Assembly (NCBI GenBank): GCA_024516155.1
Contig: JAJJXM010000019.1
Span: 1 to 64,000 of the forward strand
Reading direction: 5' to 3'
Source of the DNA: Pyronema omphalodes
Taxonomy: Eukaryota; Ascomycota; Pezizomycetes; Pezizales; Pyronemataceae
Length of the DNA stretch: 64,000 bases
How positions within the stretch are numbered: position 1 is the stretch's first letter; every line of letters begins with the position of its first letter. Of the stretch, positions 35,473-47,271 are shown in pieces. Under the pieces are notes generated by a model, which saw only the letters and a list, made by a program, of their open reading frames with translations, was not told where the DNA came from and ran no database searches. Both the position numbers and the translations under genes were made by a program.

Positions 35473-38400
35473 ATGAGGGCGCCGAAGATCGCCTTCTCTA
35501 TTGCATTGCCCGTTCTCTCCGCCATAGCACCTGTGCTTGGAGTTGGGAATGCTGCCGCTTTGCCACGAAACTATGTTGCGCAGGATACGCCAAACTACTA
35601 CACGCAAAAAATCAATGAACGACAATTGGGAAGTCTCGTAGGGGGCCTTACTGAAGCTGTGGCTCCTCCGCCTGCCGCTCCCGCAGATACACCTGTCTCG
35701 ACGCCGAACACGACACCTGACAGCAGCTCTTCATCGTCAGTAGCTGATGCGTTACCAGTGCCGGCCTCGGACCAAAGCTCAAGTGCTCCATCAGTTCCTG
35801 AACCATCCGTACCCGACCCATCGATTGGAGCGGCATCATCACCCGAACCGGCACCTGCACCGGCACCTGCACCGGCTCCGCCAGCAGAGCCATCACCGGC
35901 CAGTAGTGGAGGAGGTCTATTGTCGCCAATTTTGGATCCTGTTGTTCAGCAGGTGGAGCCTGTGGTCGCGCCTTCCGTTGTAAACAGCGTCGCCGAGGCA
36001 GCTGTTAGCAGCACAGTTGATGCCGCTGCGGTTGCCGACCCGACTCCTACGCCTTCCCCCTCTCCGGCCGACCCAGGACTTGTTGGTGGACTTCTTGGTG
36101 GACAATCGGCAGCCTCCAGTGATTCCGGTCTTCTGGGGGCGGTTGTTGATAACGTTGTCCCAACGCCAACGCCAACGCCATCACCGTCACCGTCACCATT
36201 ACCATCTGCTGATCCTTCTCCGGTTCCATCTGCTCCTGCTGATTCGGGACTTCTTGCAGGCTTGCTCTCTAAGCCTGCGGATATTCTTGCTGACCCGACG
36301 TCTGCTGTTGGTGGTGTTCTTTCTGACCCGACGTCCGCTGTTGGTGGTGTTCTTGCTGATCCAACGTCCGCTGTTGGTGGAGTTCTTGCTGACCCGACGT
36401 CTGCTGTTGGTGGAGTTCTTGCTGACCCGACTTCTGTTCTTGATGCTGTTGTTCCTGTGTCCTCGGATTCTGGAGTTCTAGGAGCAGGAATCCTTCCTGA
36501 CCCCACATCCCTTGTCGGTGAAATTGTTCCCACTGCTACTGAAAGCACTTCTGGAACTGCCACGCCTACCTCGGACCCTGGACTCCTTGGTGGTTTGCTT
36601 CCTAAGCCCAGTCTCCCAATTTTAGATAGCGTTGCTGCCCCACTGACAAGCGGTTTGTACCCCGAGTGATACTTATGAGCGCCGCTAATATCATGCAGAA
36701 ATTCTTCCCACTGCTCTCCCAACTCTTCTTCCTCCCGCGGAAACTGCAAATGGTATGTATTGACTCAAATAGTGATTTCCTATCATTTTTTTCTTGCATT
36801 GGTTGGATTTTCGGCTTCTTTGGAATCTGAAAATACGCCGATTGAGACCGAATGAGGGATCTATACAATGCTCCACTAAATCGGAGGCTCCAGTCGCTAA
36901 CGGTCAAAATAGCAACCTCCAGTGATGGTGGACTTCTTGGTGGAATCCTCGCCCCAGTTACCAGTCTTGCTCCGGAACTTCCTCTTGCAAGCAGCTTGCC
37001 TGTAGTCAGCGACCTTCCCGTAGTCAGCGACCTTCCTCTCGCCAGCAACTTGCCTGTGGTCAGCGACCTTCCTCTCGCCAGCAACTTGCCTGTGGTCAGT
37101 GATCTTCCTCTCGCCAGCAACTTGCCGGTGGTCAGCGATCTTCCTCTCGCCAGCAACTTGCCTGCGGTCACCAACCTTCCTGTAGTCAGCAACTTGCCTG
37201 TGGTCAGCGATCTGCCAGTGGTTAGCAACTTGCCCGCGGTCACCAACCTTCCTGTAGTCAGCAACTTGCCTGTGGTCAGCGACCTTCCAGTGGTTGGATC
37301 TCCTACTCCCACAACATCCGGTGGACTAGTAGGAGGAATTTTGAACCCCGTTGTTTCCGACGTCGTTGGTGGGGCAACTTCGATTGCCGCCCCCGCTATT
37401 ACTAACGTTGTCGGAGCAGTTTCTTCAATTGCTGCCCCCGCCGTTTCCAACGTCGTCGGAGGAGTGAATTCCGCCATCCCTGGTCTTCCTTCAGTGGTTG
37501 ACGCTGTTCCATCTGTGGTTCCTGTAATTACTTCAGTTGTTGATGCCGTACCTTCTGTCATCAATAATGCTCCCTCGGTCATTAATAATGTACCCTCAGT
37601 CATCAATAATGTGCCCTCGGTCATCAACAATGTACCATCGGCCATCAATAATGCACCATCAGTTATCAACAACTTGCCATCGGCTTTGCCCACTGTTGTG
37701 GACAGTATCACCTCTGTGGCTGGTAATTTGCCTTCCGCTATTCCTGAGATCACGTCAGTCCTTCCCTCTGGAGTTGTTCCGTCAATTGTGCCTTCAATTG
37801 CGGTGCCGACAGTCCTTCCATCGCTTCCAATCCCATCGGTTGGCATTCCTTCGGCTTTACCTTCGATTGTGCCTACGATCCTCCCCTCAATCCCTATTCC
37901 CTCGGTCTCGGTTCCGTCCGTGCCTCTCCCATCGGTTATTCCTTCGGTATCGGTTCCTTCTGTTCCGATTCCGTCGGAGATTCCTTCGGTGTCGGTTCCT
38001 TCTGTTCCCATCCCTTCCGTTTCGGTCCCGATGCCCAGCGGCTCGGCTGTTCCATCTATTGATATTCCAAGCTCATCCGGAGAACCATCTTCTGTCCCCA
38101 GCACTGGAGCACCATCTGAGCCAGTTAGCACTGGAGCACCTACAACTACCGAGCCTCCATTGCTACCGCCAACCACCACACCAACCCCTACGCCTCCCAC
38201 TACCATCATACCCGCTTCGTCCGGAATTGACTCCAGTTCTATCTGGTTCCAGACTTCAACCTTGGTTGTTGCCCCTTCACCAACCACTACTATTTCGACT
38301 GACAGCACTGCGGACCCCACCACTGTTGCCATGCCTACTGCAACTGCCATGGACCCTAAGTTACCCAAGCTTATTACACCTGCTGGAGGTATGCCCAAAG

Positions 38401-39230
38401 CCCCCAAGGACATGATCTTAATTCGTCTTGGTTTCACCCACCCATTGAACTACCAATGGGTCGTTTCCAACCCCATCTCTGTCGCCCAGATTTTCGAGTA
38501 TGTTCCTATGGGAGTCAACTACGGTCTCAAGGTCGACAACGTTCTTATGCACTCTCTTCAGCCATACGACACTCGCTTGAACAAGGGATACATTACCACC
38601 TTGGCCCTTGCATTTATCCCCAAGGATATGTTTGACGAACTCGACCTTCAGCGCCGTACTCCTGGATCCAGATTGTTGAATAACCCTCAAAAGGCCGTCC
38701 ACGACATCATGGCTCTTTTGGACCCCAGCATTCCCCTTCGCGCTAGTCTTGACGAACAGATGGGTGATGGAAATGGTCAGCTTAATGACAACGGCAGCAA
38801 CTGGAATAACGGTGGAGGAAACGGCAACGGAGGCACCAAGGATGCATCTCCGATTCAAAACAGCACCGGAAGCATTTCAGTCAAGAGTATTGGTATCGGT
38901 GCCGGTGTCGTTGCTGGTGCTTTGGCGTACGGTGGAGCCATGCTTTTTGTCGCTCGCAGATACAGACAGCGCCGCAACAAGCACAACCGTGCCAGCTCGA
39001 TTTCCCGTGGTGGATCTCCCCCGATGGTCGGGCCTCCTATGACTGCGGTTGCTGGTGCTGCGTTGATGCATGGTGCCCGCCCTACTTTGGTTACCATCGA
39101 CAGAGGAAGCAAGGAAAGTTCGGAAAGAAACAGCGGTGGAGCTGCTGCACCAGCCGGTGGAGCCACTACAGCTCGAGGTGCAAACATCTCTGGACCGCTG
39201 ATGGCGGCGAACTCCCTCGGATGGAGCTAA
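35473..39230 (+). CDS. MSB2: Msb2-type signalling mucin
   Basis: Two exons, 35473-36652 and 36913-39230, giving 1165 aa. Residues 1-23 are a signal peptide (MRAPKIAFSIALPVLSAIAP...). Residues ~60-880 are a Ser/Thr/Pro/Val-rich mucin region with two repeat arrays. The conserved extracellular domain follows (from about residue 894): MILIRLGFTHPLNYQWVV, then AQIFEYVPMGVNYGLKVDN, SLQPYDTRLNKGYITTLALA and SRLLNNPQKAV, diagnostic for fungal Msb2. The transmembrane segment is about residues 1053-1077, followed by RRYRQRRNKH and an ~85-residue cytoplasmic tail. Msb2 is a plasma-membrane sensor upstream of Cdc42/Ste20 and the filamentous-growth MAPK pathway, often shed by cleavage of its ectodomain. 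Exon 1 alone would stop at 36667-36669; the intron (donor GTTTGT at 36653, acceptor TAG at 36912) joins LTS to ATSSDGG in frame. The long minus ORFs over it are shadows of the repeats. Confidence 0.9.
36289..36453 (+). repeat. 33-bp coding repeat in MSB2 (ADPTSAVGGVL x5)
   Basis: Five in-frame 11-residue units, the last degenerate. Near-identical DNA suggests copy number is unstable. Confidence 0.9.
36997..37290 (+). repeat. 36-bp coding repeat in MSB2 (LPVVSDLPLASN type)
   Basis: About 24 hexapeptide half-units of LPVVSD / LPLASN / LPAVTN in varied order, mostly organised as 12-residue pairs. A different motif from the first array, so the mucin domain grew from two independent repeat expansions. 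Confidence 0.88.
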
Positions 39231-41890
39231 GGGATATTCGGTTTTCCTTTGCCTGATTGCTCTAGAAACAGTGTATTTTGCCGACGTATCAATAGCTTTC
39301 TAACAACTACCTTACCTTAAGATTTCTTGCTTGTCAAAACCTTAATTTTGGAATCCTCCTCTTGGCGGGGCAACCATCTGTTCTATTCGTGCTGCCGATG
39401 CACATGCATCTTGTATTTAGTCAGCCCTCTTTTGTCTTTCTAACTACCCAAACTTTTGTTTGACATTAATTTTGTCAGCTTGTCATTTTTTTTTCCCTTT
39501 TTGTTATGATTACGCCATGTGGGGATGCGGTGATTGATGTCGGTGAATAAAGCTTGGTCGTTGAAGAGGTTCTGTACAGTGTAGATAGCGGTTGCGGTTG
39601 CGGTTACTTTTGTTTTCCTTTTCGGTCAATAGCGGTCGGGCCATTTTTTGATACCCGGGTGGGATTGGAGTACAATGGTAATGGCGGTTGCGTTGTATTT
39701 GTGAAGACCATGACCTGGATTCGGTTGCTTGCAGTGATCTCTGTGTGATCGATGTTGTAGGGGAAGTAGCTGTGACCGTGTGAGTAACCAACTCTTGACG
39801 AGTTGAAGGACAGAGACTGGTTCTCTGCAAAGTGCGGCCACATCACAAGACCTGATACCGGGGTTATCGTCTGCAAATATCCTGTAATTCTTTTCTTAGC
39901 CTGGACAAACATGTAGTTGGACCAATTGATATTCAGTGGAAGCTTGCTTCTGTAACCGTTCGAACCCAGATTATTCAGATTGCCATTGACGCAATATCAG
40001 TAGTGCAACCAGACTGCAAGCTCGATCGGACGCATCCAAGTGTATGTCTGGCATTCAATTTGTGCACTCGGCCGTTCAATGTGAGGCTATGCGGGAATTC
40101 TCGCGTGATGGAGTTGGCGGGGTGTCGGAGGTTGATGGCTTCTTGCAGAATCCAAGTCAGCGCAGCAGTGTGTCAGATCAAGTCTGACAGTGCACCCGTA
40201 CGAAAGGATATACCGAGATAATTATTTTTAAATGAACGTGGAAAGGTGCTTTAGTGGTGACCCGCGACTTTTGTGAAGTAAAAATCGTTTTGAATGGCGT
40301 GAGTAGATATGCATATCGCTGCCGACAGAGATGTGGCTTCATGAATGCATCACTCGTAAGGGATGTTCCACAGAGTCGAATTGTCGAATTGTATCTTCAT
40401 GAGAGATTAGTCTTGCAATGTTTGAGGAAAAGAATGAAGTTTGAAACGTGGAATAGAGGGCTGAGTTTGCGAGACATAGAGGACGGGATGGTGGAGGCTT
40501 GGATTGTCTAGGTGAACACTGCTCACGGGAACCGCACAGCGTCATACCCTTGAATCCCACTAGTTACCTAGTCAAGACCTTCCCCACACAGGCACTGTGA
40601 AGAGCTAGACTAAGCTGTAGGGAAAAACGACAGTGCGGATTATCCTATGACTCCCGCCTCAAGCGAGCGGCGCAACGACTTTAACAACGGATCTCTACTG
40701 AACATATTGATACGTAAAATCCTATGCCATGGTTATCGTATTAATGATTATCATTGTAATATCCACGACATTAGATAAAGAGTATGTTTAGTTTCATTAA
40801 GGCAAACACTCGCAGTTGTTACCCACTTCCTGATATTCACGTGATAGCTAGTGTCACGACATCGGCGGAGGTGAAAAGTAGCTATTTTACGCACTACAAT
40901 ATAGATTCAAACATCCATGTAACTCAAGTTGCTAATCTTCGTGGATTTACATCATGTAGGAGGATTTTATGTAACTTCGCTGATTTCCAGTCTTCTTGGA
41001 AGTAGTTTGCATGACTGAAGATAGATACCGGAAAACTCTACAGCTACTTCGATTTACCTCCGTGGCTTTATTTTACGTACGGTCTTATCAAGCAATCTTG
41101 AAATTCTTCTCTCGTGATTAAAAATGAATAATTCTTGCTGCCCTCCAGTGTTTTGGAATCCGCTGTCAACCATTTATGCTTGTATCAGAAAGTCGATACT
41201 GTTGAAAAGCCGCCTAGGGCTGTGGTGTCTCAGCCACGATCAGGGCTCAGGTCACTGACCCGTTGCCACAGTTAGGGTTGATGTGACTGTATCGTGGAGG
41301 TGGAGGTTGTACATGGGGCATATTCCCCTCCGTAGAATGCGTAGTCTTAGATCTTCACCCGCTATCAATAAACCATAACCTCCACCTCCACCTGATCTTT
41401 CCCTCCCACAATTCACAGATACGAACCCCTAAGGCTTTTTGTTGCATGGATAATGGGACGCCTTCCAGCAATCGCGACGATGTAAATTCAGGATCGAAAG
41501 AGTGGAAGAGGGTGGAGGAGTTCTTGGCGTCCACCGCATGATATCATCACCCAACTTTTGCTCTTTCGACTCAACCTACACGACACACGAGTTTACAACC
41601 AATCTTTGCTCCCGGGACTAAATGATAGACACAAACGAATCCTTTTAAGATTAACAATATAGAGCTTCAGAAACTGCCTCCACCTGAGCTCTGGCAGACT
41701 TCCAGCGGCCAGCCGTATTCGGATATTTCGGATCTGCCCGCTTTGCTTCATGGTAATTTTCTTCCACCATAAACCTCGCGGCTAAATCGACTTAACGCTC
41801 CTTCGGTATTGCTGAATGGTCGGCTTCCGAATTCCAACTTCTCTTCGTTCATGAAAGCTTTTACTAAAAGTCTCGACAGGTCTTCATCAC
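39231..41890. other. MSB2 3' region and gene-poor spacer
   Basis: No supported gene. 41300-41390 carries a complementary pair of GTGGAGGTGGAGGTT / AACCTCCACCTCCACC that could fold into a hairpin with a ~75-nt loop. Confidence 0.45.
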
Positions 41891-42160
41891 ATGGAGGTGG
41901 AAGAGAACCGAAAATTTGCCCCCGTATCGTCACAAATCGACTCACGAAGCAAATTTGAATTCAACGGGGCTATGCATGTCTCTAAATCCAATATGGATAT
42001 CGGATTTCGGGACTCTCAGCATGCTCTTTCTGGACCGCCTTTCAGACTCGACTTAGAGACGCCAGAAGGACCTGACGGATCTGCCTGGCATTATCCAACG
42101 CTGGATTCATCCCACTTGGGACCTATCCTGTCTGGTATTCAAATACGTAAGACATTCTAA
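41891..42160 (+). CDS. possible short ORF or first exon, unrecognised
   Basis: An 89-residue ORF with normal, non-repetitive composition (MEVEENRKFAPVSSQIDSRS...). Near its 3' end, ATAC|GTAAGA could be a splice donor, so it may be a first exon. No downstream exon is recognisable and it has no known domain; it could be chance. Confidence 0.2.
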   Translation: MEVEENRKFAPVSSQIDSRSKFEFNGAMHVSKSNMDIGFRDSQHALSGPPFRLDLETPEGPDGSAWHYPTLDSSHLGPILSGIQIRKTF

Positions 42161-42582
42161 TTAATTCCACGCGGAATCCTTTCACGAAACTTTATCCAAC
42201 CTTGGAGCCATTTTACTCAGACCGATGCCCGTCCAACTTGACCCCGAGTCATCACTTCTCTGCTTTTCTCTTATGCAGTTTGCATACCCTTCTCTTCTTT
42301 TACAAATCTTTATTTCCAAGCACTAAAGGAAGCTTCAGACGCTTTAACGAGTCAATGCAATGAATCATCAATCCGTGACACCAAGATTGGGGCGAACGGA
42401 ATAAACAATAAGCTCTACGAAGATGTTGACGTCAATGCACTAAACGCAGCACGTTTCCTTGCATCTTCAACCTGACCGTAGAGCTCTAAGCTGAGCCTCG
42501 TCTTCAATTCGACAACACTTCCTGAGCCGCTCCATCTTCCATCTCCAAACCATCTTCATATCAACCCCGTCAAACTGTCAAA

Positions 42583-43882
42583 ATGTCCGGCCACAGTTCA
42601 AGCAAAGCAGCAATCGACAAGGCGGCGAGCAAAGAAGCCTTTCTCAGGGAGAGACAGCGCTTGGCCGAGCTGGAGTGGGAGAGAGCTCAGGCTCAGGGGG
42701 ACGCATTCGGTATGTCATCATCCGCCCCTCCTCAATCCCTCTGTGCAAATACGGGTCGCTGATAAAGCCATCAAGATGGTGATGACGATGATGACGGTCT
42801 ACGTGTACCAGAGACTCAACTACCGTCCCTTGATATAGATGGATGCGCAAGCGAAATCGAGGATGTGGCAGGGAAGAATGTGGTTATAGCTACGTCGGAG
42901 GGTTCAAAAAGCGAAGGAAGGAAAGCGGCGTACAAGTTGCGCAAAACCTTGGCAGCGCGAATGGGTCTCGATCCCAAGGACAGCATTGGTATCCGGGAAC
43001 GCCGGGACTACCTCAGGATGCTCTGTGCGAGGCGTAACCAGCCGTTGAACAAGCCGTTCAATACATTCTACCAGAACATCATGTACAAGCTTATTAAGAT
43101 TGTGGCTCCCGAGATGAAGGAACTGTACGGCGGCTGTTGGACCTCAAAACTGACTCGAGGTGTCATTCATGCCCTGTGCCTCGACAAAGTCCGAAACGAC
43201 AATCCCAGGCAGCGTCAGTGGGCAGCAAAGGCGATCTTATCCATGTCGGCCAGCAAGCAGGAACCCCGGAGGAGGGAAACAGTATACCCGCGCAGGAGCT
43301 TCGCGCGCAAGAGGAGGTTTTTGAGGAGCAAGAGGCGGATTTTCAAGATCAAGAGGAGGATTTTTAGGAGCAAGAGGAGGCGGAGAGCGAGGAAGAGGAG
43401 GGTTTAGCATATGGGAAACGAGCCCCCGGAACCATCCCCAAGACTCACAGCATGAAGACAACGACCCATGCTGATATTGCCACCCTCAGCGTTTATGTTG
43501 TTGTCAACGACATAATCCGGATGCCTGTCATCCTGGGCTTCGAAGGTTTCATGGCGGTTGTGTCGGATGTGTTGACTGTTAGCGACAGTGACACAGTTTT
43601 CTACCGCCCCGCCGATGGCCCCCATGAAAGGCTCGTCTGGCGTCCGATTTCGGTTCAAGAGGAGTTCCGCTGGCTCCTAGACTTATGCGGAGATGGGGTT
43701 GTAAGGACGTCGCACCCGCTCCGAACCCGTTGCCTACCACAAGAGCTGGAAGGGCGACTAGGTTGTCGGAAAAGGCCTCCGAGGCCGCGGCGAGCAAGGC
43801 TGCGAAGCAGCAGGATGACAAGATTGCTGATATCAAGAGAGATATCAGGAATAAAAAGGCTAGCTTCAGGATTGATGAGTAG
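42583..43882 (+). pseudogene. broken gene of unknown family (frameshifts plus a stop)
   Basis: Starts MSGHSSSKAAIDKAASKEAF (exon 42583-42709). After a 66-nt intron (GTATGT...AAG) it continues from 42776 as an Asp-rich linker, then a basic domain with KAAYKLRKTLAARMG, RNQPLNKPFNTFYQNIMYKL and APEMKELYGGCWTSKLTRG. Around 43250-43270 coding quality moves to another frame (PEEGNSIPAQELRAQEEVFE), which has a TAG at 43365-43367 but then continues open through DIATLSVYVVVNDIIRMPVI and PISVQEEFRWLLDLCGDG. Near 43690 coding moves again, to RLSEKASEAAASKAAKQQDD, ending with TAG at 43882. The simplest reading is a former gene of about 400 codons with two frameshifts and one stop. I do not know the family. 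Alternatively the 42583-43407 part alone is a shorter gene with an Arg-rich tail. Confidence 0.5.
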
Positions 43883-43904
43883 GGCGTATCGAGGATTGGG
43901 ATGT

Positions 43905-44235
43905 GGATGGGGATTTGAATAGGGATTGGAATGTGTATCGGGATTGGAATGGGGATTGGAATGGGGATTGGAATAAGGATGGGGATGGGGATTAGGATTG
44001 CGCGTATGGAGGATACTGTACAAGCCGGGGTTATGTATATTATTCAGTAGAAGCAGACCCGGACTAGAAACATTTTCAATGAAAATTTGGTGTTTAAAGG
44101 TCTTTGGAGGTGTTTCAAGGTGTTTAATTCTGTGTTTCATTCGGTGTTTAAAGGTGCTTGGAGGTGTTTAAAGGTGTTTAAAAAGGTTTTTAAAAAGATG
44201 TTTAATTCGGTGTTTAAAAAGGTGTTCAAAGGTGT
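43905..44235. repeat. two degenerate tandem arrays (GGGATTGGAAT and GGTGTTTAAA types)
   Basis: 43905-44000: about eight 12-bp units like GGGATTGGAATG. 44090-44240: about twelve ~10-bp units like GGTGTTTAAA with indels. Confidence 0.7.
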
Positions 44236-44353
44236 TTAGTAAATGAATTTTGTGGGTGTTCAAATCAAGCACCTTTTGTGGTTTACAGTATGGTGTGAAT
44301 AAACACCCTTTTTTTGTACCACAGGGAGAGAGAGCCGGAAATACCATAAAAAA

Positions 44354-44482
44354 GGTGCTAAGTTCACAGTACAAGATGCCGGATTTAGGACGAGCAACCT
44401 GCTTCCTAGGCCGGGAACTGGAATACCTCCCAGACGGAAGCATTGCTATCTCGCAGAAAGCTTATGTACGGAGCGACGTATC
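44354..44482 (+). mobile_element. Ty1/Copia reverse transcriptase fragment
   Basis: A 40-codon stretch reading MPDLGRATCFLGRELEYLPD followed by GSIAISQKAYV matches the Copia RVT_2 block (DLG-xx-xFLG-x-E ... G-x-I-x-LSQ-x-YI). The remainder of pol and any LTRs are absent nearby. Confidence 0.65.
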
Positions 44483-44521
44483 GAGATATATCAACAGCAA
44501 TTGCGTTTAGGACGAGCAAAG

Positions 44522-45215
44522 TTGCTCAGAGAAGCAAAAATCATTGTCTGGGAGGAATTCACTATGGCCAACAAAGCGACCATAGAATGTGCGGATCAGC
44601 TGTTGCAGGTGCTGATGAACACTGACTAACCATTTGGCGGGAAGGTGTTCTTGGAATTAGGAGATTTTCGTCAGGTAGCTCCAGTTATCGGCAGATCAAT
44701 AGGAGATGTTTCCGCATTTCAGAGTTCAATCCGTTCATCACATCTTTGGCGTCGATTTCGGGTACTCCGCCTAACAACACCCATCCGTACTGCCTCGGAT
44801 CCTGTTCATTCCGACTGGATTGACAGTACCGGTGAGGGGTCTGAGTTTACTGTATCACTGACCATGATAGAACAGATTGCCTCACTGGATGATGCCATAG
44901 AGTTTCTCTTCCATCCGGCAATTCTTGAGTCTCAATCTGCAGTAGTTCGGAGATAATTCTTGAGTCCACTCAACAAATTCGTTGATGAGTTCAATGACAT
45001 CATGATCGACCGCCTGGAAGGTGAAGAGAGTCAGTCCCCCACCACTTCCACATTGCAATGAAATGTTTTTAATTAAGTACAGGAGTATACTTTGGAGTGG
45101 ATGAAATCAAGGAGGACAAGGAGCATATCCAATCTGATGCTCTGCCCGAATATTTGAGCTTACTCAGATCCCCCGGTATTCCAAGGTCCTTAACTGGTGC
45201 CATACCAGCAATAGG
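44522..45215 (+). pseudogene. PIF1-like helicase relic (Helitron-type)
   Basis: One frame carries LLREAKIIVWEEFTMANKAT, then a TAA, then PFGGKVFLELGDFRQVAPVI (motif III-like GDFRQ), SSHLWRRFRVLRLTTPIRT, and after a second in-frame TAA, FVDEFNDIMIDRLEGEESQ. From about 45090, FGVDEIKEDKEHIQSDALPE and LSLLRSPGIP follow. This is the order of the PIF1-like helicases found in fungal Helitrons and in host-like repeat families. Walker A (upstream) and the C-terminal helicase motifs are missing, and two stops interrupt it. It abuts the Copia fragment, so this is nested or scrambled transposon debris. Confidence 0.75.
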
Positions 45216-46491
45216 TGTTAAGTTACTTAGAATGCAGCTGAGGAAGTAGTGGTGGTTGGTTAAGACAGATATTCGGGCTCTGGTGGGGAAGAGGGGGTGC
45301 TAAGTTGTGAAAGTTGGGCTGGTATTTGATGGGTGTTCTGTTCTAATGAATTATGGTTATATGAACCGACGTTCTATTGTTCATTGTTGATTGATAAGAT
45401 TATGATTGCTTTGTAAGGGTCATTTGCTGGGGAGAACTATCGTTGCTGATACTTATTATTTTTCGAAGGTTGTTATGCTTATTATTATTCTTAAGCCCGC
45501 CCGATTTTGTGCCCTTTTCTTTGCTAGTTTTGACACCCTACCTTGGCTAGGTGGGGTGTTTGTTGAGGGTTGCGCTTGGAGGCAGGTGTAGATGTCAATG
45601 TGGCTAGCTAGCTATAAGCTGCCCTGTATTTACTTCTCTGATTCTCTTGTACTATATACTTAATACACAGTCCGTTTCTGCCTCAACGTCCACTTCCTTT
45701 CATTCATACAGTTTGACAGTACCTTCACCAGTTAATCATCGAGACCAAACCACCCTTGAATAGATGAATGGACGATCCACTCGAATGGTGCCGTCCGGGT
45801 CTGGAGAGATGCAGCGCAGACGACTAAATTAACTAACTCCGAGTTCTTTTACTCAGCAAAATTTAATGCGCCTCAGCTCTTCAAGTGACAATTGGCATTA
45901 CGCCACGGATGGAGTTATGAAGTATTCCCTCTTCCCAGCGTTCTTGATAAGCAAGAGGATTAGCAAAGCCGGCCGTCTCTTCATTGAGCAAGTTGGTGTA
46001 TCACATCAAATCGCTGCAACCTGAAATATCACTCGATCGCGTCCCATTTCTTCACGGCGATATTTCTTCCGTAGAGAAAATCTTCACTTATTTCCTCACC
46101 GCACCCTATATCTCAGGCTGGACAAGAAAAGCCAGAGCTTTTTAACAGGGTGTCACGCATACCCTTGCGCCAAATTGAATTCCTCCCTATTGCTAAGATA
46201 AGAATCATCCCGCCGTCACGCCAGACAAGAACAACAGCTAGGATTTCCCCATCCATTTATTCTTCATGCCGAACCCCAGGAAGCCCAAGGGAAGCCAAAA
46301 AAATCCGAAGAAATCCGATTGAACCCGAACCGCAACATTAGTCAGCAACCACATATAAACACGTCACGCCACGATGTATTTAAAATCCAGACGTAGCAGT
46401 TCTGGCCACAAAATTACCCAGCGACAGTCAGGATAGTTAAAAGTTAAGTTCTGCGTATGTAACTACATAGATCTCAGCAAATTGGATGTTA
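45216..46491. other. spacer, no supported gene
   Basis: AT-rich with no gene-like ORF. Ends at the target duplication of the hAT element. Confidence 0.45.
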
Positions 46492-46499
46492 CATACAAT

Positions 46500-47271
46500 C
46501 AGACCTCCCAACCGTATAGCCAGTTTACCGGGTAAAATCGTAAACCAGGTAAACTGAACTGACAATTCAGAGTTAGTTGGTTCAGTTTTTATGTCCCAGA
46601 TACACAGTTGGTTAAGTTTTGAGGGGTCCATAGAACCAGGTAACTGCAGTGCACTGATTAAACGGACTCGATAAATACAAACCAGTTTAACCGCATCGGT
46701 AACCAGTGCATGCAGGAATGAATATGTATTCAACCTCCTTTGAACCCACCGGTGGCCGAGCCTGCCGGTATCTCAACCCTCCTCATTTCACCAGCTTCTG
46801 GTAACCAGATTTCCTAGCCTTGACAAAATGGCGGTGAACATGCTCTCGGTTCCCGCGATGACTGCCGATTCTGGACTGCTGTTTTCCAAATGCAAGCGGA
46901 TCATTATATCGGACCGCCATTCAATGAAGGCAGATACTCTGGAAGTCATTGAGGGGCTCAAGAGCTTCAATTGTAGGCGTCGTTTGTGATTTCTGGGGAT
47001 CAAATTAGGATAGAAGTTTTTATGTATGCACTGAATAATATTTATTGCCCCTTCATAAACCAGTTCCTCTGGACAAACCAGTTTTCACAGTTTTAAACAG
47101 TTCACCTGGTTCGCCAAGCCTTGCATTCAGTTAACTGGTTTTCGCAGTTTAACCAGTTTATACTACTGAAAGTAAACTGAACTGTGTCGCCGTACAGTTC
47201 TCATATTCCAACAGTCCGTACAGTCCGTTTTGCTTGTCATTTTGAACTGGTTTGTACGACTGGGAGGTCTA
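46500..47271 (+). mobile_element. complete non-autonomous hAT element (copy 2) with 8-bp target duplication
   Basis: 772 bp flanked by CATACAAT on both sides (46492-46499, 47272-47279). Termini are CAGACCTCCCAACCGTA and ...TACGACTGGGAGGTCTA; the last base should be G by comparison with the 56.3-kb copy. Subterminal regions are packed with AACCAG/CTGGTT and CAGTTTA words in both orientations, as transposase-binding sites of hAT elements often are. The middle encodes the end of a transposase: LLFSKCKRIIISDRH, then TLEVIEGLKSF and a TGA, matching the hAT C-terminal dimerisation region. The rest of the transposase is deleted, so it must be mobilised in trans. It landed next to ATACATA-rich DNA. 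Confidence 0.88.

Noticed and set aside
36602..38437. 611-residue minus-strand ORF opposite MSB2 (Thr/Gly/Glu-rich)
   Set aside because: Antisense shadow of the mucin repeats; composition follows from Ser/Thr/Pro codon use on the plus strand, whereas the plus strand carries the conserved Msb2 domain.
40675..40697. Short match to the start of 5.8S rRNA (ACTTTAACAACGGATCTCT)
   Set aside because: Only about 20 bp, with one base missing relative to the canonical sequence, and no similarity continues on either side, so an rDNA fragment is not supported.
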